From Arcobacteraceae bacterium (lineage in GTDB: Bacteria; Campylobacterota; Campylobacteria; Campylobacterales; Arcobacteraceae): a stretch of DNA of 64,000 bases. The stretch covers positions 58,338-122,337 of the forward strand of contig JAQUAG010000004.1 in NCBI GenBank assembly GCA_028687375.1, in the 5' to 3' direction. This document shows positions 26,986-36,549 of this stretch, one piece after another. Both the position numbers and the translations under genes were made by a program. Position 1 is the stretch's first letter; each line of letters begins with the position of its first letter. The notes beneath the pieces were generated by a model. It did no database searches. It was given only the letters and a program-made list of their open reading frames with translations, and was not told the DNA's origin.

Positions 26986-28586
26986 TATTTTACTTCAAAA
27001 ATTGGAGATGAAATAAAGTTGATATCAAAAATATTCTTGTATCCTTTGATAGCTTTGATATTATTTTCATCATATCCATAGATGTCATCATAAATCTCTA
27101 AGTTTCCATTTTTATTGACGCCAGCTGTCATATATCTAAAAACTACAGGGACTTCTTTTTTTAAACTCACTGGGACTTCTGCTTTATTTTGTTTATTATA
27201 ACTGCTAAGATTTACATCTTCAGTCGTACCTAAAAGATTACTAAACAATTTTGTTGGTTGATGTAACCTTACACAACCAGAACTAAACGCTCTATAAGGT
27301 TCTGCGAAAAACTGCCTTTTATCTGTATCATGCATATATACAGAATATTTATTTGGAAATGTAAATTTTATAACACCTAAAGGATTATCCTCACCTGGTT
27401 CCGCTCTAAATACAAAAGGGATTCGTTTCGCATCTTTGTAAACTGTCCAGTTAATATCACTAGCATCAACAGGTATTTTATTATCCTTTTCTACCCTAAA
27501 AAGTTTCATATTATGTGCTTTAAGATATTCATCCATCTTATCAGCTTTTTTCATCATATCCTCTTTGATAATAGTGGGTGGAGCTGTCCAGTATGGATTT
27601 AGAATAGCATAAGATAAACTTCCTTCTAAAATAGGAGTTGGTCGTTTAGGTTTTCCAACAATTACCCTCATATCCCAAGTTCTTTCACCATTTTCTAACA
27701 TATGTAATGTAAAAGAGGGGATATTTACAACAATTGCTTTATTACTTTTATCATATTCACCAATAACCCATCTAAATCTTTCCATATTAAGTAAAATTTT
27801 ATTTATTTTTTTATAATTTGGATTTGGTGAACTTCTTAACTCTTTTAAAATTAATACAAGTTTTTTGTACTCTTTTATATCAGGATGAAGGTTAGAAAGA
27901 GAGTTAAAAATTTGATTATTTTTTAAATTATTTAACAATTCATCAACACTATTTCTATCTTTTTTATTTGGTTTTTCCCATTCAAATTTTGGTAATGGTT
28001 CATCTTCCATATCTTCAACTGAGATATTAAGCTCAATAAGCTTAAGTCGTCTCTCCTCTTGGGATTTTTGTGTTATCTCTTTGTTGTATTCATGCTGAAT
28101 TTTTTTATATTTTTTCCAGTCAGTTAATCCATAATACGAATCATCAAACAAGGATATATAAGCATCTGTTAGTTTTACATCAAGTTTATTTGCTAAATTT
28201 GCTTCTGCTTCTATAGATTGAAATTCTACTGTTGTAGTGTATTCTTTTATCTCATCTTTTAACATTTTGAGGTGATATTTTTGACTATCAAGTCCATTAT
28301 CATAGGCTTCATTGATAGCATCTATCAATTCATTAGCAGAAGGTGTAAGTTTTAAATCTTTGTCAAACCAAGGGAGAATCGTTGAATGTTTACAAAACTT
28401 TTCATAAAAATCTTTCGTTTTTGGAACATTTAAAAGATTAGGAAATGTTGTATTATTATCAATAATACTTTGTTGCTCACACAACAAAAGTTTATCAAAT
28501 CGATGTTGATACTTATACTGTTTATAGTAATAAGTGGAACTAAGGGCTAATAAGACTACAAAAAGTCCAAAAATGATTTTCTTCAT
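26985..28586 (-). CDS. L,D-transpeptidase, YcbB/LdtD type
   Basis: A 533-residue periplasmic enzyme anchored by an N-terminal helix (IIFGLFVVLLALSSTYYY). It forms 3-3 cross-links in peptidoglycan or attaches proteins to it. The YkuD catalytic motif is present: YSVYMHDTD, then FSSGCVRLHQP, with the nucleophile Cys near residue 437. The N-terminal scaffold-like part (ANELIDAINEAYDNGLDSQKY) matches the YcbB arrangement. It lies 32 bp after a YcbK-like gene, a pairing seen in other bacteria. No clear ribosome binding site precedes the ATG. Confidence 0.92.
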   Translation of the reverse strand: MKKIIFGLFVVLLALSSTYYYKQYKYQHRFDKLLLCEQQSIIDNNTTFPNLLNVPKTKDFYEKFCKHSTILPWFDKDLKLTPSANELIDAINEAYDNGLDSQKYHLKMLKDEIKEYTTTVEFQSIEAEANLANKLDVKLTDAYISLFDDSYYGLTDWKKYKKIQHEYNKEITQKSQEERRLKLIELNISVEDMEDEPLPKFEWEKPNKKDRNSVDELLNNLKNNQIFNSLSNLHPDIKEYKKLVLILKELRSSPNPNYKKINKILLNMERFRWVIGEYDKSNKAIVVNIPSFTLHMLENGERTWDMRVIVGKPKRPTPILEGSLSYAILNPYWTAPPTIIKEDMMKKADKMDEYLKAHNMKLFRVEKDNKIPVDASDINWTVYKDAKRIPFVFRAEPGEDNPLGVIKFTFPNKYSVYMHDTDKRQFFAEPYRAFSSGCVRLHQPTKLFSNLLGTTEDVNLSSYNKQNKAEVPVSLKKEVPVVFRYMTAGVNKNGNLEIYDDIYGYDENNIKAIKGYKNIFDINFISSPIFEVK

Positions 28587-28618
28587 ACTAATAAATAACT
28601 ACGATTTTCAAGTTTTAA

Positions 28619-29212
28619 TTATCCTACCCAAGTTCTAATTGGACCAGCATCCATATGAACGAAACCAGAACTTGGATAGTATCCGATTCCTCCAGCGTGA
28701 ATATCATTTACAACCGTATGTAATTCACTAATCGAAATACCTTGTACAAACAGATCTACAGCTTTTCCTTTTGTATGATAACTGTTTGTTGAAACACCAT
28801 CAGAGTGTTGTGCCATTTGATTATTTGTAGCAATTGAACGGTATCCTGAGAGGATTGTAATAGGTTTACTTGTATTAAGAGTTGTTTGAATATCATAAAG
28901 ACTTTCTATTATGTGATTATCTATTTTAGCCACCTCTCCTGTTCGTCTATCTGCTAAGAGTTTATATATCTCGTTTAATCCATCTTTACTATATTTTCCA
29001 TTTGCATAATATTCTATATCGACAGTTTTTCTAGAATTTAAACTATATAGATGAAGTTTTTTTGAATCATTTTTAAATGCAAATAACTTTTCTATATCTA
29101 TTTTCTTTGCTTCTGCGTGTGTTAAAAGTCCACTTGCTAAAAAAATAGAAGAAACTTTCAAAAAGTCTCTTCTACTATTTACAGACTGTAAGTGTTTATT
29201 TTCTCTATTCAT
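28619..29212 (-). CDS. YcbK-like DUF882 / M15-type protein, Tat-exported
   Basis: A 197-residue protein with a Tat signal: NSRRDFLKVSSIFLASGLL, cleaved near HAEA. The mature domain has the M15/DUF882 zinc-peptidase pattern: SGYRS, the ligands in YHTKGKAVDLFV, and the last His in GFVHMDAGP. DUF882 proteins are thought to act on peptidoglycan peptides. Its place directly before the L,D-transpeptidase suggests both remodel the wall together (inference). Confidence 0.9.
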   Translation of the reverse strand: MNRENKHLQSVNSRRDFLKVSSIFLASGLLTHAEAKKIDIEKLFAFKNDSKKLHLYSLNSRKTVDIEYYANGKYSKDGLNEIYKLLADRRTGEVAKIDNHIIESLYDIQTTLNTSKPITILSGYRSIATNNQMAQHSDGVSTNSYHTKGKAVDLFVQGISISELHTVVNDIHAGGIGYYPSSGFVHMDAGPIRTWVG

Positions 29213-29282
29213 AGTTATAGTCCTTCATATTTATTTGTATTGCAATAAAAGTAGATTAAATTATATCTTAATGGATTAAAAA

Positions 29283-29780
29283 TCAACTGAAGTACTCAGA
29301 CGATCTCTCTTTAAGTCGATTGTAGATTTTGTTGAAGTCTGTACTATACACCCTAGCATTACCAATAGTAGTGATAAAATTTGTATCCCCTTTCCATCTC
29401 GGAACAAGATGCAAATGGATATGTTCAGCGATTCCAGCACCACTTACCCATCCAAGATTCATCCCTAGATTAATCCCTTGAGCATGAAGAACATCTTTAA
29501 GAAGTTTTATCCCTTTTTGAGCAAACAAACTCATCTTCATCCAAATCTCAGGGTCTAAATCTTCAAGATTATCGGTATGAAAATTTGGAATAATCATAAT
29601 ATGCCCTGGACTATAGGGATATTTATTCATCACTATAAAAAAATCTTTTTCTCTCCATAAAACTCCAAGTTCTTCATCTTTATCTATATGATTTGCAATA
29701 TGACAGAAAGCACACCCCTCTATCTTTGCACTATGACTCGAAACATACTCAGTTCGCCAAGGAGCATACAATCTTTCCAT
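29283..29780 (-). CDS. HIT family nucleotide-binding hydrolase/phosphorylase
   Basis: 165 residues with the histidine triad HIHLHLVPRW near residue 120 and the GHIMIIPNFH strand. The N-terminus RLYAPWRTEYVSS and CxFC pair (CAFCHI) resemble AP4A phosphorylase-like HIT proteins, with a possible zinc site. It would hydrolyse or transfer nucleotidyl groups in the cytoplasm. It begins 8 bp after murF and is part of the same minus-strand operon. Confidence 0.9.
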   Translation of the reverse strand: MERLYAPWRTEYVSSHSAKIEGCAFCHIANHIDKDEELGVLWREKDFFIVMNKYPYSPGHIMIIPNFHTDNLEDLDPEIWMKMSLFAQKGIKLLKDVLHAQGINLGMNLGWVSGAGIAEHIHLHLVPRWKGDTNFITTIGNARVYSTDFNKIYNRLKERSSEYFS

Positions 29781-29788
29781 TTACAACC

Positions 29789-31222
29789 CTAAATAAAATT
29801 TGGTGCATCATTTGCGAAAAGGATTAAATCACCAATTTTTGTATTTTCAAGTAAACTTACTTCCATATCACTTTTATCTTTTAAAACTATCACATTTGCT
29901 TTTCTAATGTTGTTTACCAAAACTTGTTGATTGATAGTTCCTGTAATGATAGCTATATCAAACACTTCATCAATTGCTTTTGCCAATTTGATATTTGCTT
30001 CATCTGTACTTTCAACGATTCCAGGAGTGATAATAACTTTTCTCCCCTCATATGTTGAAGATATTTTGACAGCTTCAAGCATCCCTTCAAGATTTCCATT
30101 AAAACTATCATCAAGGATAACTTTTCCGTTTATTTTTGTGATATGAAGTCTATGTTCAACTGCTTTTAGATTGTGTAAAGCTACTTTAATCTCCTCAATA
30201 TCCATCCCAAGTTTATGAGCTACAAGGATAACTGCTGTTAGATTAATAGCATTGAAACTACCTAAAACTGGTGCATGAAAATGTTCTACTTTCCCATCAA
30301 TTTCTATGTCAAACCATATACCATTTAGGTCACTCTTTGTTATAAAAAGATTTTGAGGAAATTTTGTAATTGTTGGATATTCTAAAAGTGGCACGCTATC
30401 ATGAACAAAACCATGTATGAGTTTTGGAGATTTAAGTATCTCCATTTTCGTATGGATGATGTTATCTAATGTTTTAAAATACTCTATATGTTGCTCTCCA
30501 ACACTTCCAATAATAATATACTCAGGCTCTAAAAACATCGTTATCTCTTCAATATCCCCTTTTTCTCTAGCCCCTGCTTCAGCAATATACACTTCAGTAT
30601 CAAATGGTAAGTCATCATTAACATCTTTACAAAGTCCACCTATTGTATTAACACTTCGTGGAGTCATATAAACTACAAAGTTTTTTCTAAGTACCTGATA
30701 AAGATAATTTTTGATAGAAGTTTTACCATACGATGCTGTAATTGCGACAGTTGTTAGATTATTAAATTGTTTTAATCTTTGTTTTGCTTTGTGCTTATAA
30801 CTAATAAAAAATATTTTTTCCATCGCAGTTGTAATAGCGTAAGTAGCTAAAAGAACTATAAATACACCAAAATGGCAATCACCGTTTAAAAAGCAAAGCC
30901 CATCAACAATGAAAGATACTCCAAGTAAAATACCTAAAAATCTTTTTACCCTTGAAGTTATCACTAGCCCTTTTGAGAGATTTTTATTCCATAAATAAAA
31001 AGCAGTAAGATGCAAAAAATAAAAATAAACAGCAAAATAAAGAAAATCTAAAAGATAAAAAAGGGCAATAGGTGTCACAAAATAAATTATATGCCATTGT
31101 TGTTTATGATGTTTAAGGATAACCCTCTCTAACTTATAGTTATACCATTGAAGATTGGTGATAAGATACCAACCAAGTGCCATTAAAAGTGCTATATTTG
31201 TAAAAATTTCAAAATATTCCAT
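29789..31222 (-). CDS. murF: MurF-like Mur ligase with N-terminal membrane region
   Basis: A 477-residue ATP-dependent ligase that probably adds D-Ala-D-Ala to UDP-MurNAc-tripeptide. About 130 N-terminal residues contain several hydrophobic helices, a form seen in Campylobacterota. The Mur core follows: P-loop in ITASYGKTSIKN, the central EAGAREKGDIEEI region with the carbamylated-Lys/metal neighbourhood, LGSFNAINLTAV and the C-terminal DDSFNGNLEGM. Its start overlaps the stop of the hydrolase gene. Confidence 0.85.
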   Translation of the reverse strand: MEYFEIFTNIALLMALGWYLITNLQWYNYKLERVILKHHKQQWHIIYFVTPIALFYLLDFLYFAVYFYFLHLTAFYLWNKNLSKGLVITSRVKRFLGILLGVSFIVDGLCFLNGDCHFGVFIVLLATYAITTAMEKIFFISYKHKAKQRLKQFNNLTTVAITASYGKTSIKNYLYQVLRKNFVVYMTPRSVNTIGGLCKDVNDDLPFDTEVYIAEAGAREKGDIEEITMFLEPEYIIIGSVGEQHIEYFKTLDNIIHTKMEILKSPKLIHGFVHDSVPLLEYPTITKFPQNLFITKSDLNGIWFDIEIDGKVEHFHAPVLGSFNAINLTAVILVAHKLGMDIEEIKVALHNLKAVEHRLHITKINGKVILDDSFNGNLEGMLEAVKISSTYEGRKVIITPGIVESTDEANIKLAKAIDEVFDIAIITGTINQQVLVNNIRKANVIVLKDKSDMEVSLLENTKIGDLILFANDAPNFI

Positions 31223-31950
31223 TATTTAACCATTTCCTTTATAATTTTATCTATTTTATCACTATTTTTTAAAAAGAAGTAATGATCCCCAGTCAAAGGG
31301 AAAAATTGACTATTTTTTATAATATGATGGATAATCTCTCCACTAACCAAACTTGTAGCAGTATCACTCATTCCCCAAAAAATAAGACAATTTCCATTAT
31401 ATTTTTTGAATTCATATGTAAAATCTTCATCAACTACATTTTTAAAAGTACCATACATACACTCACTCATCTGTGAGACATCTTTACTTCTAAAAAGCTT
31501 ACTAAACAGTGAAAGTCCTAGCTTATTTGCTATTTTAGTCAACTTTATTTTTGTTTTTACTTTTGCTGATTTCTCTTCGATTATACCAGCAGTACTTAAT
31601 AAAATAAGATTTTTAGGAGAAAGTAAAGTGGCTACTTTTCCACCGAAACTATGTCCAGCAATAGTGATATTTGTAGTATTTATTCCAAGTGATTCTAAAA
31701 AAAGTTTCATAATAAGACTGTAATCTTTTGTAGTAAGTACAACTTCATTTGGACTTTTACCAAATCCTGGCATATCGATATAAATATGTCTAAAATCTTT
31801 TAAAATAGTTGCAAAACCACTTTTCATAACCTCTTTATTACTACCCCAACCATGTAAAAAAACTATTGTTTTTTCTAAGTTTGTAGGGTTTAAAATCTCA
31901 TAATTTATCTCAAAATCATTATTGTTGTAATTTATCTTTTTTACTGCCAT
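31222..31950 (-). CDS. Alpha/beta hydrolase
   Basis: A 242-residue hydrolase. The oxyanion region is FLHGWGSNKE, the nucleophile elbow is AGHSFGGKVA, and the late His is in LTGDHYFFLK; an Asp in FWGMSDTAT completes a plausible triad. The substrate is unknown. It sits between nth and murF in the same orientation (stop and start overlapping with murF), a conserved position in Campylobacterota as far as I recall. Confidence 0.85.
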   Translation of the reverse strand: MAVKKINYNNNDFEINYEILNPTNLEKTIVFLHGWGSNKEVMKSGFATILKDFRHIYIDMPGFGKSPNEVVLTTKDYSLIMKLFLESLGINTTNITIAGHSFGGKVATLLSPKNLILLSTAGIIEEKSAKVKTKIKLTKIANKLGLSLFSKLFRSKDVSQMSECMYGTFKNVVDEDFTYEFKKYNGNCLIFWGMSDTATSLVSGEIIHHIIKNSQFFPLTGDHYFFLKNSDKIDKIIKEMVK

Positions 31951-31958
31951 TTATCTTC

Positions 31959-32642
31959 TCATTTTTTCTTTTTAGTTTTCATTTTTGGCTCATTTTTACC
32001 ATCTACGCCAAACCTTCCATCACTTTTACACACTATTTTAAGTCCACAATCTTCACACAGTGGAGCAATCGCTTTACATTTATATCTTCCAAAAAGAACC
32101 ATGGCTTGATGGAAAATATGTAAATCCTCTTTGAGTTTTTTGACCAAATCAGCTTCCGTCAGTTCCACTGTTTTTGCATCACTTAAACCTAATCTATGTG
32201 AAACTCTAAAAACATGAGTATCTACAGCCATCAAATTTGCCCCATCAGCTTCTATTAAAAATACATTTGCTGTTTTATTCCCAACACCTGCAAGTTTGAT
32301 AAGTTTTCGTTGTTCATGAGGAATCTCTCCATCATAAAGCTCAACAACAGATGAAGCCATTTTTATAATATTTTGAGCTTTATTATTAAAAAAACTACAA
32401 GTTTTGAGAAACTCTTTTACCTCTTCAAGATTAGCATTTGCCAAAGCAAGAGGATTTGGATATTTCTCAAATAAAGCTGGCGTTATAATATTTACCCTTT
32501 TATCAGTACATTGAGCAGAAAGAATTATCGCTATTAAAAGCTCATAATCATTTCTAAATTCTAACTCCGTCACCATACCACTATAATGTTCTAAAAAATA
32601 ATCTCGTATAAATAAAATATCTTTCTTGGTTGCTTTTTTCAT
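31959..32642 (-). CDS. nth: Endonuclease III
   Basis: DNA glycosylase/AP lyase that removes oxidised pyrimidines. The helix-hairpin-helix LAGVGNKTANVFL carries the catalytic Lys, DTHVFRVSHRLG the catalytic Asp, and the [4Fe-4S] ligands are C-x6-C-x2-C-x5-C in CKAIAPLCEDCGLKIVC. A Lys-rich tail (KMKTKKKK) extends the end, for 227 residues. The start at 32642 is only six bases after a minus-strand TATAAT, so the mRNA should be leaderless. Confidence 0.94.
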   Translation of the reverse strand: MKKATKKDILFIRDYFLEHYSGMVTELEFRNDYELLIAIILSAQCTDKRVNIITPALFEKYPNPLALANANLEEVKEFLKTCSFFNNKAQNIIKMASSVVELYDGEIPHEQRKLIKLAGVGNKTANVFLIEADGANLMAVDTHVFRVSHRLGLSDAKTVELTEADLVKKLKEDLHIFHQAMVLFGRYKCKAIAPLCEDCGLKIVCKSDGRFGVDGKNEPKMKTKKKK

Positions 32643-32648
32643 TTTGGG

Positions 32649-32658
32649 ATTATAGCTT
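32649..32658 (-). promoter_or_regulatory. nth promoter, -10 adjacent to ATG
   Basis: On the minus strand AAGCTATAATCCCAAAATG: a consensus TATAAT lies six bases before the ATG with no room for a ribosome binding site. Confidence 0.65.
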
Positions 32659-32715
32659 ATAAAGTTTTATTTGTGATAAGAATTGATTAGCAATGGAGTA
32701 ATAAAGCAACTTTTT

Positions 32716-32723
32716 GATAAAAT
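32716..32723 (+). promoter_or_regulatory. -10 element of the HP0268-miaB operon
   Basis: TTTTTGATAAAAT, an extended-type -10 after T-rich sequence, about 48 bp upstream of the first ATG; an AAAGGA site follows. Confidence 0.5.
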
Positions 32724-32770
32724 CGCAATTCTTAATAAAATGAAACAAAAATCAAAAGGATAGAACTACA

Positions 32771-33013
32771 ATGGATATTTTACTAGCTAGAAATGAAATA
32801 CACGAGAAACCAAAAAAAATAAGTCTTACAAAAATTAAAGATGAATTAAAAGAAACAACTGGGAAAATTTACTATTTTGATAGAGACAATTCACATAAAA
32901 ATATGATGGCTTTAGTTGAAAGTCTTGAAGCTCTTGGATACAATGTAAGTTTTAGAGAGATCAAATATGGTCTTGCTGATGATGAATATATGTATGAATT
33001 ACACGCACTTTAA
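32771..33013 (+). CDS. HP0268 family protein
   Basis: An 80-residue protein resembling H. pylori HP0268, which has been described as a small nicking endonuclease/RNase. Shared features are the start MxxLLARNE, the middle [20 protein letters not shown] and the end [11 protein letters not shown]. The family appears confined to Campylobacterota, and its place directly before miaB is conserved in H. pylori. Here it is 20 bp upstream of miaB. Confidence 0.88.
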   Translation: MDILLARNEIHEKPKKISLTKIKDELKETTGKIYYFDRDNSHKNMMALVESLEALGYNVSFREIKYGLADDEYMYELHAL

Positions 33014-33033
33014 TAGGTAATTTAAAGTTTAAT

Positions 33034-34335
33034 ATGTCAAAAAAACTTTTCATAGAAACTCTTGGTTGTCAAATGAACACAAGAGATACTGAACATATAA
33101 TTGCTGAGCTTAATGCTCATAGCGATTATATCCAAACAACAAATTCTTCCGAAGCCGACCTTATTATCATCAATACCTGTAGTGTTAGAGAAAAACCTGT
33201 TGCTAAACTTTTTAGTGAACTAGGACAATTTAACAAAACAAAAAAAGATGGTGCTAAAATAGGTGTTTGTGGATGTACAGCAAGTCATCTTGGAGATGAA
33301 ATTTTTAAAAGAGCTCCTTATGTAGATTTTGTTGTTGGGGCTAGAAATGTTTCAAAGATTTCACAAGCTGTTGAAAAAAAAGGGACAGTTGAAATTGACA
33401 TCAATAATGATGAAACTGACTATGAATTTAGTGAATATAGAAGCTCAAATTTTAAAGCAAATATTAATATTTCATTAGGTTGTGATAAACAATGTACTTT
33501 TTGTATAGTCCCATCAACTAGAGGTGATGAGATAAGTATCCCAGCTGAGATTATTTTAAATGAAGCAAAAAAATCTGCACTGAGTGGTGCAAAAGAGATA
33601 TTTTTACTTGGACAAAATGTAAACAATTATGGGAAACATTTTTCAAATAAAGAGAGTGAAAAATATACTTTTACAAAACTTCTTCAAGAGATAAGTAAAA
33701 TAGATGGGATTGATAGAATCAGATTCACTTCTCCCCATCCACTTCATATGGATGATGAGTTCATAGAAGAATTTGCCTCAAATCCTAAAATATGTAAATT
33801 GATTCATATACCACTACAAAGTGGCTCAACTGCTATCTTAAAAGATATGAAAAGGGGCTACACAAAAGAGTGGTTTTTAAATCGTTGTGAAAGAATCAAA
33901 GCAAAAGTACCAAATGTACGAATCAGTACGGATATTATTGTGGCTTTCCCTGATGAAAGTGAAGAGGACTTTTTAGATACATTGAATGTAGTTGAAAAGG
34001 TGAAATTTGATCAAATTTTTAACTTCAAATACTCCCCTCGTCCAAATACACCAGCAGCTACTATGGAGCAAATTGATAGTGAGATTGGTACAAAAAGGCT
34101 TCAAACTCTTATTGATTTACATAAAACTCATCAAGATGAACATATGGAAAAAAATATTGGAAAAATCCATAGTGTTTACTTTGAAGATCTCAAACCAAAT
34201 GGTGAGATTATGGGATTTAGTGACAATGGCCTTCAAGTTTTTGTCAAAGGGAGTGAAGAATTATTAGGGAAAATTGTAGATGTAAAAATCACTCAAAATA
34301 GTAGAACATCACTCAAAGGGATTGTAGTAGAATGA
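33034..34335 (+). CDS. miaB: tRNA-2-methylthio-N6-dimethylallyladenosine synthase
   Basis: Radical SAM methylthiotransferase that modifies i6A37 in tRNAs reading UNN codons. Three domains are visible: an N-terminal UPF0004 domain with three Cys (GCQMN, NTCSVRE, GCTAS), the radical SAM core ([15 protein letters not shown]) and a C-terminal TRAM domain ([17 protein letters not shown]). The 433-residue length is usual. Its stop overlaps the next start by 4 bp. Confidence 0.96.
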   Translation: MSKKLFIETLGCQMNTRDTEHIIAELNAHSDYIQTTNSSEADLIIINTCSVREKPVAKLFSELGQFNKTKKDGAKIGVCGCTASHLGDEIFKRAPYVDFVVGARNVSKISQAVEKKGTVEIDINNDETDYEFSEYRSSNFKANINISLGCDKQCTFCIVPSTRGDEISIPAEIILNEAKKSALSGAKEIFLLGQNVNNYGKHFSNKESEKYTFTKLLQEISKIDGIDRIRFTSPHPLHMDDEFIEEFASNPKICKLIHIPLQSGSTAILKDMKRGYTKEWFLNRCERIKAKVPNVRISTDIIVAFPDESEEDFLDTLNVVEKVKFDQIFNFKYSPRPNTPAATMEQIDSEIGTKRLQTLIDLHKTHQDEHMEKNIGKIHSVYFEDLKPNGEIMGFSDNGLQVFVKGSEELLGKIVDVKITQNSRTSLKGIVVE

Positions 34336-34970
34336 AATCAAGATTTAAAAAATTTAAAAAAAATCTCTCGATTTCAGTAATACCATTTTTCTTGCAATTA
34401 ATCGTAAGATTTATCTATCTAACAAATAAAAAAGTTTACCACTATCCTCTACCTATGGATGATGAAAACTTTATCCTCTCTTTTTGGCATGGAAACCTTA
34501 TTATGCAACCTTTTAATTATAAATCATTTAAGAAAAATGGTTTAGTAAAAGTTATTGTCAGTGAACATAGTGATGGGGAGATTATACGAAGAACTGTTGA
34601 ACATCTAGGAATTGGATCACTTAGTGGTTCATCAACACGAGGTGGAGCTAAAGCACTTCTTGGGGCAATTAAAGCACTTCAAAATGGTGTGGATATAGCA
34701 ATAACTCCAGATGGTCCAAAAGGTCCAAACCATAGTATTGCTGATGGAATTGTGATGATTGCACAAAAAACAAATGCAAAAGTGTTATGTTTTGGCGCAA
34801 CTGCTTCAAAGTTTTGGCAATTTAACTCTTGGGATAAGTTTACGATTCCTAAACCTTTTGGAACTATCAATTTTTATGTTAGTGAACCATTTAGTTTAGA
34901 GGGATTATCTCTTGAAGATGCAAAAGAAAAAATAAAAATAAATATGGAGACACTCTATGAGCAGCAATAA
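34332..34970 (+). CDS. DUF374 lysophospholipid-acyltransferase family protein
   Basis: A 212-residue DUF374 protein related to lipid A / glycerolipid acyltransferases. It has an N-terminal hydrophobic helix ([16 protein letters not shown]), the [10 protein letters not shown] block in place of the usual Hxxxx[10 protein letters not shown], the RGGAKAL segment and [10 protein letters not shown]. It probably acylates a lipid at the inner membrane; the acceptor is not known. Overlaps miaB by 4 bp and the next gene by 14 bp. Confidence 0.87.
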   Translation: MKSRFKKFKKNLSISVIPFFLQLIVRFIYLTNKKVYHYPLPMDDENFILSFWHGNLIMQPFNYKSFKKNGLVKVIVSEHSDGEIIRRTVEHLGIGSLSGSSTRGGAKALLGAIKALQNGVDIAITPDGPKGPNHSIADGIVMIAQKTNAKVLCFGATASKFWQFNSWDKFTIPKPFGTINFYVSEPFSLEGLSLEDAKEKIKINMETLYEQQ

Positions 34971-36549
34971 AGATATCCAATACATAAACCTTATCAAGCT
35001 TGAACAAAATATCAAAATTGACAATCAAGTGTTTACCAACGGAAAACTTTTAACAGCTGAACAATCTATTTTTCTACTTGAGAATAATAAACTTTCTGGG
35101 GATGCACTATTTAAAATAAAAGTACTTGAGAATGATGTTCCACATACTTTTATAACAGCAGTTTGTGAAGACCTCAATCAAGAGATAGTAGATAAAAATA
35201 GAATCAAAAATAAAGGTGATAGTGAGATATTATTTGATGCTTCTCATGATATTATTTTGGATAAATCAAGTATTGAGATTACAAAATCTTTCTATAACAA
35301 TGGTCATATAGATTATCTTATCTCTCCATTTACAATTCTTCATGATGAGATTATGATAGATCCAAAAGAAAATTCTTTAAATCTTTTTATTTTAAATAAC
35401 ACAGTGTATGCAATATATCTCAATGAGAAAAAAAGATTAGGTTACAGCACTATTGCAACACTCACCCCTTATGCTGATATAAAAAAATCAAACTTTTATG
35501 CTGATGAAGTTGTTGAACAAATTTTATATGATGAGATTTATCTCCTTGAGTTAGGGGAAAATATCACGACTATTTTAAATAGTTATTATGAAACATCTCA
35601 CTCTTCAAACTTTTGTGAAAATGTAAATATTTTTTATACCATCAAACATCTTGAAGCAAAACATCTTGAAACATTAAAAACAAACCTCGCTTTAGATATC
35701 AGTTATAGCCCAATAAATATAGATGATACGGTTGATGCAATAGCTAGAAGAGGAAATGTTGAAAGCTATAGCTTTACGAAAACTAGAACTAAAAAGTCAA
35801 AATATACTATTTTGTTATGGTTTATAATCGCTTTAGTTACAACAGCTGGTGCTCTTTATAGTTTTTATTTTCTCCAATCATCTGAAATAAAAGTAAATAA
35901 AGACACTAATAGTTCACAAAAAATTACAAAAACAATAGAGGAGATAGAACTCCCAAATCATATAGCAACAAATAAATATATTATCGATTTGATTGTGAAA
36001 ATTTTTGATAGTATTGATGATAACTCTGTTTTAAAAGAGATACAAATAGCCAAAAATGAATCAACAATTATCTATGATTTTAAAGCTATTAACCCTTTTG
36101 AAGAAGCTTTAAAACCTAAACTTTTAAAGTTTTATGAACATAGTGAAAATATCCTTACAAGTGAGAATAAAGGGACTTTTACCTCAATTATCTCAAATGT
36201 AAATATTTTAACAAAATTCACACCTATTACGAAAAAATATATCCCAACAACAAAAGAGAGATTTTTATCGAAAGAGGATGGGAAAAAAGGGATTGAGCAA
36301 CTTTTTAATAACAATGCAACAGTAAACTTTTTAACTGTAACTGAAGATAAATTTATCCAATATACTTATGAAGTTTCAACTGTTTTACAAACACCAGTTG
36401 CTTTTTTTGATATTATTACTTTGCTTGAAAAACAAAATTATTCTATCGTTCTTGGTTATCCAATTGAGTTTTCTCAAACCAATAAAGGTTTAGAGATCCA
36501 TTTTAGACTTATGATCAACCAAAACAAACTTCAAAGTCCTACGAAATAG
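34957..36549 (+). CDS. Unknown 530-residue membrane protein
   Basis: Roughly 280 cytoplasmic residues, one transmembrane helix (ILLWFIIALVTTAGALYSFYFL, about residues 285-307), then some 220 periplasmic residues. No catalytic motif is recognised. It overlaps genes on both sides (DUF374 by 14 bp, the B12 radical SAM gene by 1 bp), so it is an integral part of the operon. Similar unknown proteins sit beside miaB in Campylobacter as far as I recall. The bitopic layout suggests a scaffold or signalling link across the membrane (inference). Confidence 0.6.
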   Translation: MSSNKDIQYINLIKLEQNIKIDNQVFTNGKLLTAEQSIFLLENNKLSGDALFKIKVLENDVPHTFITAVCEDLNQEIVDKNRIKNKGDSEILFDASHDIILDKSSIEITKSFYNNGHIDYLISPFTILHDEIMIDPKENSLNLFILNNTVYAIYLNEKKRLGYSTIATLTPYADIKKSNFYADEVVEQILYDEIYLLELGENITTILNSYYETSHSSNFCENVNIFYTIKHLEAKHLETLKTNLALDISYSPINIDDTVDAIARRGNVESYSFTKTRTKKSKYTILLWFIIALVTTAGALYSFYFLQSSEIKVNKDTNSSQKITKTIEEIELPNHIATNKYIIDLIVKIFDSIDDNSVLKEIQIAKNESTIIYDFKAINPFEEALKPKLLKFYEHSENILTSENKGTFTSIISNVNILTKFTPITKKYIPTTKERFLSKEDGKKGIEQLFNNNATVNFLTVTEDKFIQYTYEVSTVLQTPVAFFDIITLLEKQNYSIVLGYPIEFSQTNKGLEIHFRLMINQNKLQSPTK

